Of a DNA stretch of 30,829 nt, positions 23,316 to 30,825 are shown one piece after another. The stretch spans positions 1 to 30,829 of the forward strand of contig CAYPWJ010000016.1 in assembly GCA_964414415.1 (NCBI GenBank), in the 5' to 3' direction. The first letter of the stretch is position 1. Every line of letters begins with the position of its first letter. Origin of the DNA: CAZESS01 sp964414415 (lineage in GTDB: Archaea > Thermoplasmatota > E2 > UBA202 > DSCA01). Position numbers and translations under genes: made by a program. The notes below the pieces were generated by a model that saw only the letters and a program-made list of their open reading frames with translations, made no database searches and was not told the DNA's origin.

Positions 23316-23944
23316 CCGACACAGGGGAGGCGGAGGCCACTGATTATCTCTCCTTTTACCGGACAGCGCAGGGAAAGGCAATCGCCACGGCGGAGGCAGC
23401 CCTGCTCGACATGCGGCTGCGGTGCTGCAGCAGCCTGCTCAGCGTCGGATGCGGCCCCGCCGTCGTCGAACACGAACTTAGCAAGCGGCGGCCGGACCTC
23501 TCGATAACCGGCATAGACGCATCCGCGGCGATGCTGCAGCATGCACCACCCGCGATACAGACGGTGCAGGGACAGGCAGAAGCAATGCCGTTCAACGATG
23601 CATCATTTGACGCCGTCGCGTTCATCACGTCACTCGAATTCATCGCCCGGTACAGAGAAGCGCTCGATGAGACACGCCGCGTCCTCAGGCCATACGGCCG
23701 ATGCATCGCATTGATGCTCAACCCTGCAACTGCATACTTCCAGGAGCGCTACCGCCAGCCTGGCTCCTACGTGCAGCGACACATAGAGCATGTCGAGCAC
23801 GACGAGCTGGTGGCGACAATCGCCGGCCGGTTTACCGTCACCAGGGATGCCTACCGGCTGGGCGTCGACTCCAATGGCACGTTCGAGAGCACCGACCCGG
23901 AGGAGGCGACGCTGCACGTGCTGGAGGCGATAACATATGGATGA
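23312..23944 (+). CDS. Class I SAM-dependent methyltransferase of unknown substrate
   Basis: A 210-residue soluble protein with the class I Rossmann methyltransferase motifs: motif I LLSVGCGPAVVEHEL (about 42-56), the acidic ribose-binding TGIDASAAML, DAVAFITSLEFI (motif II/III), and RRVLRPYGRCIALML. A Cys-Cys pair lies just before motif I. It lacks the cysteine signature of ArsM arsenite methyltransferases, so I do not call it that. ATG overlaps the previous stop (ATGA) and the next gene starts 8 nt before its end, so it belongs to the cluster and may act on the same ligand as the permease. Confidence 0.83.
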   Translation: MTDTGEAEATDYLSFYRTAQGKAIATAEAALLDMRLRCCSSLLSVGCGPAVVEHELSKRRPDLSITGIDASAAMLQHAPPAIQTVQGQAEAMPFNDASFDAVAFITSLEFIARYREALDETRRVLRPYGRCIALMLNPATAYFQERYRQPGSYVQRHIEHVEHDELVATIAGRFTVTRDAYRLGVDSNGTFESTDPEEATLHVLEAITYG

Positions 23945-24371
23945 CCGCCTGGCGCGGCTGTCCAGGGCGGTGAAAAAGGCGCTTCGCAGCTTCGCCATGA
24001 CGCTGCCGGTGCTGCTCGGCGTGATACTCCTGCTTGGCCTGTTCAAGACCTACGTGACGGCTGCTCATATCGCGGCGGTGTTCACCGGTGTCGGCTGGCG
24101 CGACGTGCCTTTGGGTGCAGCAATCGGCAGCGTCTCAGCCGGCAACCCCATCACCAGCTACATCATCGGCGGCGAGCTGCTTGACAGCGGCGTGAGCCTG
24201 TTCGCGGTGACGGCCTTCATCGCGGCCTGGGTGACCGTCGGCATTGTCCAGCTGCCCGCCGAAATGAGCACGCTCGGCCGGCGGTTCGCGCTGCTCCGCA
24301 CCGGCCTGAGCTTCCTCTTTGCGCTGCTCGTGTCAGCGGTGACCGTCATGGCCATGCAGGTGGTTGGATGA
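23937..24371 (+). CDS. Permease half (COG0701/DUF318-like), first part
   Basis: A 144-residue membrane protein with about four helices (about 20-45, 55-75, 85-105 and 120-142). The loop GSVSAGNPITSYIIGGELLD and AWVTVGIVQLPAEM are like the N-terminal half of archaeal permeases annotated as COG0701. The family includes ArsP, an exporter of methylated arsenicals, but ArsP's key cysteines are not visible here. It overlaps the methyltransferase by 8 nt and the second half by 4 nt. The two gene products together approach a normal full-length permease. Confidence 0.75.
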   Translation: MDDRLARLSRAVKKALRSFAMTLPVLLGVILLLGLFKTYVTAAHIAAVFTGVGWRDVPLGAAIGSVSAGNPITSYIIGGELLDSGVSLFAVTAFIAAWVTVGIVQLPAEMSTLGRRFALLRTGLSFLFALLVSAVTVMAMQVVG

Positions 24372-24883
24372 GCGGAAAAAAGCGCGGGCCGGCGATGCTG
24401 CGCTCCGGCCTCGTGTTCCTCGGCATCGTGGCCGGCCTGTACCTCGTCTCCTTCCTGGTGGATGGCGACGCCACGCGGCAGGCGCTCCGGACGAGCATCG
24501 ATATCCTGTACGGCATCCTGCCGGTACTGGCGCTCGTGGTGACGCTGTTGGTCCTGACCAACTATCTGCTCAAGCCCCGGCAGGTGGCCGCGCATCTCGG
24601 CGCCGGCTCGGGCGTCAAGGGATGGCTGCTCGCCGCTGCCGGCGGCGTCGTCAGCCACGGGCCGATCTACATCTGGTATCCGCTGCTCCAGGAGCTCCAG
24701 CAGAAGGGCATGCGACCCGGCCTGACCGCCGCGTTTCTCTACAACCGGGCGGTCAAGATACCGCTGCTGCCCGTCATGATATACTATTTCGGCGTTGCAT
24801 ATGTCGGGGTGCTCATGGCGGCGATGGCCGCCGCCTCGCTGATGGAGGGAAAACTGATAGACCTGGCACTCACCAATCGATGA
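24368..24883 (+). CDS. Permease half (COG0701/DUF318-like), second part
   Basis: A 171-residue membrane protein with about five hydrophobic segments. It carries the conserved run VVSHGPIYIWYPLLQELQQK and AAFLYNRAVKIPLLPVMIYY, probably the substrate path. It is split from the first half by an ATGA overlap; the two frames differ, but each has its own sensible start and stop, so this looks like a true two-gene permease rather than a frameshift. It is the last gene of the cluster. The substrate is unknown. Confidence 0.75.
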   Translation: MSGKKRGPAMLRSGLVFLGIVAGLYLVSFLVDGDATRQALRTSIDILYGILPVLALVVTLLVLTNYLLKPRQVAAHLGAGSGVKGWLLAAAGGVVSHGPIYIWYPLLQELQQKGMRPGLTAAFLYNRAVKIPLLPVMIYYFGVAYVGVLMAAMAAASLMEGKLIDLALTNR

Positions 24884-24884
24884 G

Positions 24885-24977
24885 CTACCAGTGGATGCGG
24901 ACACGCTCGTCGTAGCCGCACCAGGGACAGGGATACCGCTCGTCCCGGCAACGGCCGCAGCGCGGGCAGCGCTCCAT
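24885..24977 (-). CDS. Possible 30-residue zinc-ribbon microprotein
   Basis: The minus strand between the permease and endonuclease III genes encodes MERCPRCGRCRDERYPCPWC followed by GYDERVRIHW and TAG. CPRCGRC and CPWCG would form a compact zinc knuckle. The same frame is open for about 25 codons further upstream and adds more cysteines (CHRKRYQAPCGCNH), but I find no start codon there. Possibly a real microprotein, a gene with an unusual start, or the remnant of a longer zinc-ribbon gene. No clear promoter or ribosome binding site is seen. Confidence 0.35.
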   Translation of the reverse strand: MERCPRCGRCRDERYPCPWCGYDERVRIHW

Positions 24978-25055
24978 GTGGTTACATCCACATGGTGCCT
25001 GATAGCGTTTCCGGTGGCAAAAAAGAGAAAAACCGGCAGGGGTTACCTATCCACA

Positions 25056-25706
25056 ATGGCTGAAGACGAAGACAAAGATGTCATCGACATCCTGCGGGAG
25101 GAATATCCCGACGTGACAGGGACGGCGCTGAACTACGAGACGCCGATGGAGCTGCTCGTCGCGACGATTCTCTCGGCGCAGACCACCGACGAGCAGGTCA
25201 ACAAGATAACCCCGGAGCTGTTCAAAAAATATCCCACCGTGGCGGCATACGCCGACGCGGATCTCGAGGAGCTCCAGGAGGCCGTCAACAGCGTCAACTT
25301 CTACCGGAACAAGGCAAAATACATCAAGAAGAGCGCCCGGCGCATCATGGAGGAGCACGACGGCGAGGTACCCGACCAGATGGAAGACATGGTGGAGCTG
25401 CACGGCGTCAGCCGGAAGACCGCCAACGTCGTCCTGAGCGACGCGTTCGACGTCCACGAGGGCGTCGTCGTCGACACCCACGTCATGCGGCTGGCACAGC
25501 GGTTGGGACTCACCGGGCACGACAAGCGCGACAAAATCGAGCGGGATCTGATGGAGCGCTATCCCCGGGAGCGATGGTTTGACGTGTCCAACGTGCTCAT
25601 CGCGCACGGCCGCCGGGTCTGCCACGCCCGGAACCCGGAATGCGAGCGCTGCGTCGTCCGGCGGCGGTGTCCCTACTACCGGGAGCTGCAGCAGAGCGAG
25701 AAATAA
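25056..25706 (+). CDS. nth: Endonuclease III (DNA glycosylase/AP lyase)
   Basis: A 216-residue base-excision repair enzyme that removes oxidised pyrimidines and nicks the abasic site. The helix-hairpin-helix LHGVSRKTANVVLSDAF carries the catalytic Lys121, and the catalytic Asp140 lies in VVDTHVMRL. The [4Fe-4S] cluster motif C-x6-C-x2-C-x5-C is complete at Cys189, 196, 199 and 205. Length is as in the family. The ATG at 25056 gives the normal N-terminus; the longer open frame upstream is antisense to the possible microprotein. Confidence 0.95.
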   Translation: MAEDEDKDVIDILREEYPDVTGTALNYETPMELLVATILSAQTTDEQVNKITPELFKKYPTVAAYADADLEELQEAVNSVNFYRNKAKYIKKSARRIMEEHDGEVPDQMEDMVELHGVSRKTANVVLSDAFDVHEGVVVDTHVMRLAQRLGLTGHDKRDKIERDLMERYPRERWFDVSNVLIAHGRRVCHARNPECERCVVRRRCPYYRELQQSEK

Positions 25707-25719
25707 AACACGGGGCATA

Positions 25720-25727
25720 ATTTTTAT
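25720..25727 (+). promoter_or_regulatory. TATA box of the DRG GTPase gene
   Basis: ATTTTTAT, centred about 26 nt before the GTG at 25751; leaderless start with GTG predicted. Confidence 0.5.
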
Positions 25728-25750
25728 GTAGCCTGGCATATTGAGCAGCC

Positions 25751-26967
25751 GTGGGTATCGACGAGGAGATACAGGAGATAGAGCGGGAGATACGCGAGAC
25801 GCCGTACAACAAGGCGACGGAGCAGCNNNNNNNNNNNNNNNNNNNNNNNNNNNNNNNNNNNNNNNNNNNNNNNNNNNNNNNNNNNNNNNNNNNNNNNNNN
25901 NNNNNNNNNNNNNNNNNNNNNNNNNNCAGGAGATAGAGCGGGAGATACGCGAGACGCCGTACAACAAGGCGACGGAGCAGCACATCGGCCGGCTGAAAGC
26001 AAAGCTCGCCCGGCTGCGCGACAAAAAAGCCGAGCAGGCGGCCAGGGGCTCCGGCGGCAGCGGCTTCGCCGTCCGGAAAACCGGCGATGCGACGGTCGGC
26101 ATGGTCGGCTTCCCCTCGGTCGGCAAATCCACGCTGCTCAACCAGCTGACCAACGCCGAAAGCGAGACCGCAGACTACGACTTCACGACAACGACCATCG
26201 TCCCCGGCGTGATGGACTACGACGGCTGCAAGATACAGCTGCTCGACCTCCCCGGCATCATCCACGGCGCCTCCAGGGGAAAAGGCGAAGGAAAAAAGAT
26301 TATCTCCATGGCCCGGGTCGTCGACCTGCTCCTCATCCTCATCGATGCAGGGCAGCCAGCCCAGCTCGAGCACATCCACCGCGAGCTCCACCGGTCGGGC
26401 ATCCGCCTCGATCAGCAGCCGCCCGCGGTGTCAATCAAAAAAAAGGGAAGCGGCGGCATCCACGTCGAGGTGTCCAGGCAGGCGGAGCTCGACGAGCAGA
26501 CAGCGCGGAGCATCGCCCAGGAATACCTCGTCAACGCTGACATATCCATCCGCGGCTCCGTCGACGCGGACCGGTTCATCGACGCGCTGGCGGACAACCG
26601 GGTCTACATGCCCTCCGTCGTCGCCTGCAACAAGATAGACATCCACGGCGATGGCTGCAGCGAGGGCATACCGATATCGGCGAAGACCGGCGAGGGGCTC
26701 GACCTGCTCAGGCAGACCATGTTCGAAAAACTCGAGCTGGTGCGCGTCTACCTCAAGCCGCAGCACGGCGAGGCGGACATGGAGCGCCCGCTGGTCGTCA
26801 CGAAAGGCGCCGAAATCGCCGACGTCTGCCGCGAGGTGCACCGCGCATTCGAGGAAAACTTTCGATATGCAACTATATGGGGGCCATCCGCGGCCTTCCC
26901 TGGACAGCGCGTCGGGCTGGACCACCCGGTACAGGACGGCGACATGGTCACCATCATAACCCGGTAG
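25751..26967 (+). CDS. DRG/Obg-family GTPase with TGS domain (interrupted by an assembly gap)
   Basis: A translation-associated GTPase of the DRG family. As written it is broken by 100 N and a frame change, but bases 25772-25826 and 25927-25981 are identical. Joining 25751-25826 to 25982-26967 gives one open frame of 353 residues, the normal length. It starts MGIDEEIQEIEREIRETPYN then KATEQHIGRLKAKLA, the conserved DRG N-terminus. G1 is GFPSVGKST (68-76), G3 is DLPG (114-117), and G4 is NKID. The C-terminal TGS domain ends HPVQDGDMVTIITR. The GTG at 25751 is the start, 26 nt from a TATA box. DRG proteins act on ribosomes in eukaryotes; the archaeal role is little known. Confidence 0.9.
25772..25826 (+). 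repeat. 55-bp direct repeat flanking the N gap, left copy
   Basis: Identical to 25927-25981 over exactly 55 bases, each copy touching the gap. Its length and position point to a k-mer overlap of two contig ends, not a biological repeat. Confidence 0.9.
25827..25926. other. Assembly gap (100 N)
   Basis: One hundred N placed between two contig ends. The flanks overlap by 55 bp, so the true gap length is probably minus 55 and no sequence is missing. Confidence 0.95.
25927..25981 (+). repeat. 55-bp direct repeat flanking the N gap, right copy
   Basis: Second copy of 25772-25826. The DRG reading frame continues correctly only when the two copies are merged into one. Confidence 0.9.
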
Positions 26968-26985
26968 CATCAGAAAGCAACTGTG

Positions 26986-27327
26986 TTACCGTTTTTCACG
27001 TATCTCGTCGATCATGTCATAGGCATACCGGATATGAGGAATGGTGATGGAGCCGCCCACAATAAGCGCGACGTTCAGCGCCTCATGGAGCTCCGCGTCG
27101 CTGTAGCCTTCCTCGATACACCGGTCGAGGTGATACAGGATGCAGTCGTTGCAGCGGAGCACGGTCGACGCGACGAGACCCAGCAGCTCCTTGCGCCTCG
27201 CCGGCAGCTCTTTGTCCTCGTAGACCGCGGTGTCAAGCGCGAAAAACCGCTTGGTGTCCCGGTCGCCTTCCTCGAGTATCTTTTGGTTCATCTGCTCGCG
27301 GTACTGCTTGAACTCCTCGTAGCGCAT
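26986..27327 (-). CDS. Carboxymuconolactone decarboxylase-like (AhpD-type) protein
   Basis: A 113-residue all-helical protein of the CMD/AhpD family. It has the redox motif CNDCILYHLDRC: Cys59, Cys62, His66 and Cys70, preceded by KELLGLVASTVLR, as in AhpD-like peroxidase partners. The third cysteine is additional to the usual CxxC. A thiol-disulfide or peroxide-defence role is likely, but members with other roles exist. The ATG lies 2 nt after the aglB stop, with CGGAG inside the end of aglB acting as ribosome binding site, so the two are translated together. Confidence 0.85.
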   Translation of the reverse strand: MRYEEFKQYREQMNQKILEEGDRDTKRFFALDTAVYEDKELPARRKELLGLVASTVLRCNDCILYHLDRCIEEGYSDAELHEALNVALIVGGSITIPHIRYAYDMIDEIREKR

Positions 27328-27329
27328 GG

Positions 27330-30300
27330 TTACTCCGCCCGGGCGACCTTGATGTTCAAGGTGCGAGGTGCGTCGCCGATGTCAATGTCGATGGTGCGGG
27401 TGGAGACGTAGCGTGTCTCGTTGGCGGTCGCGTTGACAGACACGCGGTAGGTGCCCGGAGACAGACTCGTTTGGTAGGTTCCGTTCTTGTTGGACCGCAG
27501 TGACGTGTTTTGTGCGTTTTGGTCGGGTGCGTCGAGCACGGTGAAGTCAATCGGTACGCTCGGCATCGCCTCATCCGCATCGCGCCGGCCGTTGTCGTTG
27601 GCGTCCATCCAGGTTGTCCCGCTGACCGTCACCTTTGACGGCACCAGGGACAGATTCTTGGTCGTGGTCTGGCCGGGCTTCACAGTGAGCTGCAGGGACG
27701 CAGTGACGTCGTAGTCGTCCTTGGCCACCTGCATCTGGTAGGCGTCGGGCAGCAGCGAGGGGATCTCGTATGCTCCATCTGCATCGGTTGTCACGGTCGT
27801 ACCGCCGACGGTCACCTCGACATTGCGCATCAGCCGGTCGACGCTTGCGTTGTACTTGGTGTTGTTGTCCATGTCCCAGTAGGCGATACCGTCGACGGAG
27901 CCACGCTGGACGTTGATGGTGCCGAGTTCACGCTGCCAGTTTCCGCTCCGCATAGCCTGGCTGTCGGTAATAGGGGCCTGTTCGCCCGTCTCGTTGAACG
28001 TGATTTGTTTGACCTGCACCTGGCTTCGGCCTCTGCCCTTCATGACGGAGAGAGAGATGTTGCCCGCCGGCGCGATGACGGAGAAATGGCCGCTGGCGTC
28101 GGTCACGCCGCTGTCGTGTGAAATGGCTCGCGATTGGTTGAATAGAGTGATGTTCTTCTGGACGGTTACCCTGGCACCGGTGATGGGTGTGCCCTCGCTG
28201 ACCAGCGTGCCGTTGATGCGTGCTCCCTCGTAGTACTTGGCGACGACGACGGCCGGGCAGCCACGGCAGAGCTGTCCTCGCGCAAAGTAGAGCGATTGCT
28301 GGTTGTTCATCGGAGAGACATATTCTACGGAGAAGTGCTTGAAGTTCTGCGTGGGACGCATAAGCATGTAGAGGTAGTTGCGGTACTGCCGGTTCTTGGT
28401 CTGGTTTTCGAATATCTGCTTGGAGACCGACGAGCCAAGGTAGGTACGATACACCATGCTGTTGTAGAACGGCTGCTTGCGCTGCTGATGCGGGGTGAGC
28501 TGGCCGATTCGCTGTCGCTGCTGCCGCGTCATGTTTCTGACTTCCTCCGGCGTAAACCTGAGGCCGCTCTCGTTGGTGTACCACATGTTGAAGTACTTAT
28601 CCTCCTGGGTCTCGTAGCCGAAGGAGCCCTTGTCGGCGAGGAAGGTGAACACGTTGAATATGTTGACGTCGTAGCCCTCCACGGCGTAATACCGGATGGA
28701 GTTGCCCGTCACATTCTGTACCTCGTGGTACAGCCACGTCAGCTCCTCGTCGGTGAGGTTGCCGGTGAGCAGGCGCGTGGCGTCATGGTAGCGCGCGCTT
28801 TCAGGGCGCACCCGATATTTTTCGCCGCCGTACTGCTTGCTGATGACGTCGCCGGCGGTGGTGTTGGCGTACTCCTCCGGCGTCTCGATGATGGTGACGA
28901 GGTCGTCGCTCAGGTCGCCCAAGTGTTCGTCAAAGACGGCCGTGAGGTCATCGGAGAGCTGGCCACCGTGTTGCTGCATGTCTCCCTCGGCAAGCCGGAC
29001 GAGCCAGATGGACACCGCCGCCTGCTCGCTCTCCGCGGTCTGGAAGTTCGCCGCGGGCGGGATGCCGTCCTGGAAGTTGTCAGCCACCGTGGGATGCTTG
29101 GCGATGGCGACCTCGTAGAACCCGTAGTCCCACCAGGAGATGATGGCGGGTTTTTCGGTGTTGCTCATGTTGCGGTCCTGCCGTTCAAGCCATCCAAACG
29201 CGTCGGTCCAGTACTCCTCCGTGTGCAGACCGAGGCCGAACGCCCCGAGTTTGTCGGAGTCAAACTCCTGTTTCATGGTCGACGGAAGCGACGCGTCGAA
29301 GGCCATCCATCCATTCGGCACAAACACGAGGAATACGATGAAGAAGACACCGGCCACGTGCCGTATCTGGACGCCTTTCTTGATGCCGTACCAGCCGCCG
29401 CCGACGCCCTTGATGGTCTCCACCATATCCTTGAAGTCGAGCCTGTCGATGACCATCCACAGGACCCAGCCGCCCAGCACCGCCATGAGGGGAACGAGAT
29501 TGTTGAGGAAACGACCCGCGGTGCTCAGCAGCCACGTCTCGACGACGAGCCACACCGCCAGCAGGAAGTAGCCGCGCTTCGACCGGTCCTTCCAGTACCG
29601 GTAGAGGAGGAACAGGAACCCGATCCAGGCGAGCCAGAACAGAACAGGTCCGAAGGACATCACGTTCCGGCTGAAGTCAAACGTGCTCGCCTCGGCAATG
29701 GTCGCCGAGACCTTTTTTCCGTAGATGCCGGAGCCGTAGATGATGTTAGATATCCGGGTAAACGGCTGCAGCACCGCGATGGTGGTGTTCCGGATGACGT
29801 AGAGAAACGCCAGGGCAGCGGCGCCCAGCCCAAAAATCGACGGGATGGACACAACCCAGGGGATGTCACGCCTGCCGAGCCAGAGGTAGATGCCGCTGAA
29901 TATCGCGACGCCCAGTGCGACGGCGAGCTCAGTGGTCACGCCAATGCCATCCTTATAGAAAAAGAAGGGCAGCGCGAGGAGATAACCGGCAAAGAGAGCG
30001 ATGTTGGCGGTCCAGGCCACACGCGGCCTGATGCGCGAGGAGACGATGTCCACGAACATCTGCGCAACGGCATACACCGCCACCACGGCGTAGATGTAGC
30101 GTGCCGCCACCCACGTCATGGACATAGCCGCGATGGCGGCCCCCGCCATGAACGCGTACAGCATCGACTTTCTATCGTGTTTTTCCGTGAGGCCGAGCGT
30201 CAGGAACATCATGGTGGTCGTGGTGAGCAGCAGCACAAACGAGTCATGATCGTAGAGCGAATAGGCGGATCCGTGGCCGGAGCCCAGGTGCACGGGGATG

Positions 30301-30782
30301 AGCGCCACCATCAACGCACCGGTCAGCCCTGCCTTCCAGCCGAAGAGCCGTCGGCCGATCACGTAGACCGGGAAGACAAGCAGGGCGCCGTACAGCGCCG
30401 GCAGAAACTGCATCATGTATCCCACGGCATCGGTGTCCCCCATGAGGGGGCTCAATAGCTTCCCCGTCCCGATGGTCAGCATGTTGAACAACGGCGGACG
30501 GCCACCTGAACGGCCGAGTGGATAATTCAGCAGCGGGTCCTCGGTGCCGTATTCACCGCCCAGGTAGGCGTACTCCCCGCTTTCAAGCGTTTTGTCGATA
30601 AGCCGGGCGTTGTAATACGGATCCGGCCCGGATAGATAAAACTTCTCCGTCATGGAGGTGGCATCCTCGTTGACGGCGATGCCGGAGGTCGCATTAAAAT
30701 AGGTATTGAAAAACAGGACGAGGACAAACGCTACGACAACCAGCGGTAGCGCCCACTTCTTGAAATTAATCCCTGATGCCAT
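27330..30782 (-). CDS. aglB: Oligosaccharyltransferase AglB/STT3 with C-terminal repeat domains
   Basis: A 1150-residue membrane enzyme that moves a lipid-linked glycan onto Asn in N-x-S/T sites outside the membrane. The first ~485 residues hold about 13 membrane helices. The first acidic site is GPDPYY (Asp54), the second YDHDSF (Asp178, Asp180), and TIAE lies in the external loop near residue 362. WWDYG, which binds the acceptor sequon, is at 550-554. After about residue 870 come three beta-sandwich repeats like carboxypeptidase-regulatory/SdrD-B domains (for example TDADGAYEIPSLLPDAYQM; MDANDNGRRDADE may bind calcium). The C-terminal part itself has many N-x-S/T sites. ATG 30782 follows an A/T-rich promoter. 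It is longer than the ~800-1000 residues usual for AglB because of these added domains. Confidence 0.93.
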   Translation of the reverse strand: MASGINFKKWALPLVVVAFVLVLFFNTYFNATSGIAVNEDATSMTEKFYLSGPDPYYNARLIDKTLESGEYAYLGGEYGTEDPLLNYPLGRSGGRPPLFNMLTIGTGKLLSPLMGDTDAVGYMMQFLPALYGALLVFPVYVIGRRLFGWKAGLTGALMVALIPVHLGSGHGSAYSLYDHDSFVLLLTTTTMMFLTLGLTEKHDRKSMLYAFMAGAAIAAMSMTWVAARYIYAVVAVYAVAQMFVDIVSSRIRPRVAWTANIALFAGYLLALPFFFYKDGIGVTTELAVALGVAIFSGIYLWLGRRDIPWVVSIPSIFGLGAAALAFLYVIRNTTIAVLQPFTRISNIIYGSGIYGKKVSATIAEASTFDFSRNVMSFGPVLFWLAWIGFLFLLYRYWKDRSKRGYFLLAVWLVVETWLLSTAGRFLNNLVPLMAVLGGWVLWMVIDRLDFKDMVETIKGVGGGWYGIKKGVQIRHVAGVFFIVFLVFVPNGWMAFDASLPSTMKQEFDSDKLGAFGLGLHTEEYWTDAFGWLERQDRNMSNTEKPAIISWWDYGFYEVAIAKHPTVADNFQDGIPPAANFQTAESEQAAVSIWLVRLAEGDMQQHGGQLSDDLTAVFDEHLGDLSDDLVTIIETPEEYANTTAGDVISKQYGGEKYRVRPESARYHDATRLLTGNLTDEELTWLYHEVQNVTGNSIRYYAVEGYDVNIFNVFTFLADKGSFGYETQEDKYFNMWYTNESGLRFTPEEVRNMTRQQRQRIGQLTPHQQRKQPFYNSMVYRTYLGSSVSKQIFENQTKNRQYRNYLYMLMRPTQNFKHFSVEYVSPMNNQQSLYFARGQLCRGCPAVVVAKYYEGARINGTLVSEGTPITGARVTVQKNITLFNQSRAISHDSGVTDASGHFSVIAPAGNISLSVMKGRGRSQVQVKQITFNETGEQAPITDSQAMRSGNWQRELGTINVQRGSVDGIAYWDMDNNTKYNASVDRLMRNVEVTVGGTTVTTDADGAYEIPSLLPDAYQMQVAKDDYDVTASLQLTVKPGQTTTKNLSLVPSKVTVSGTTWMDANDNGRRDADEAMPSVPIDFTVLDAPDQNAQNTSLRSNKNGTYQTSLSPGTYRVSVNATANETRYVSTRTIDIDIGDAPRTLNIKVARAE

Positions 30783-30810
30783 GGTTTCACTCTGACGGTA
30801 AATGACCGTG

Positions 30811-30825
30811 GCAATAAATATTTTA
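30811..30825 (-). promoter_or_regulatory. TATA-rich promoter of aglB
   Basis: TAAAATATTTATTGC on the minus strand. Counting 26 nt from its centre leaves a leader of roughly 10 nt before the ATG at 30782. Confidence 0.5.

Noticed and set aside
23312..24883. Arsenic methylation and export pair (ArsM plus ArsP)
   Set aside because: The methyltransferase lacks the ArsM cysteine pattern and the permease halves lack the ArsP cysteines.
25772..25981. Direct repeat as tandem duplication or mobile-element target site
   Set aside because: Both copies end exactly at the N gap and merging restores the normal protein, so it is an assembly overlap.
28296..30458. 720-codon plus-strand frame opposite aglB
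   Set aside because: It is the antisense of the AglB coding region, whose motifs WWDYG and DHD are clear.
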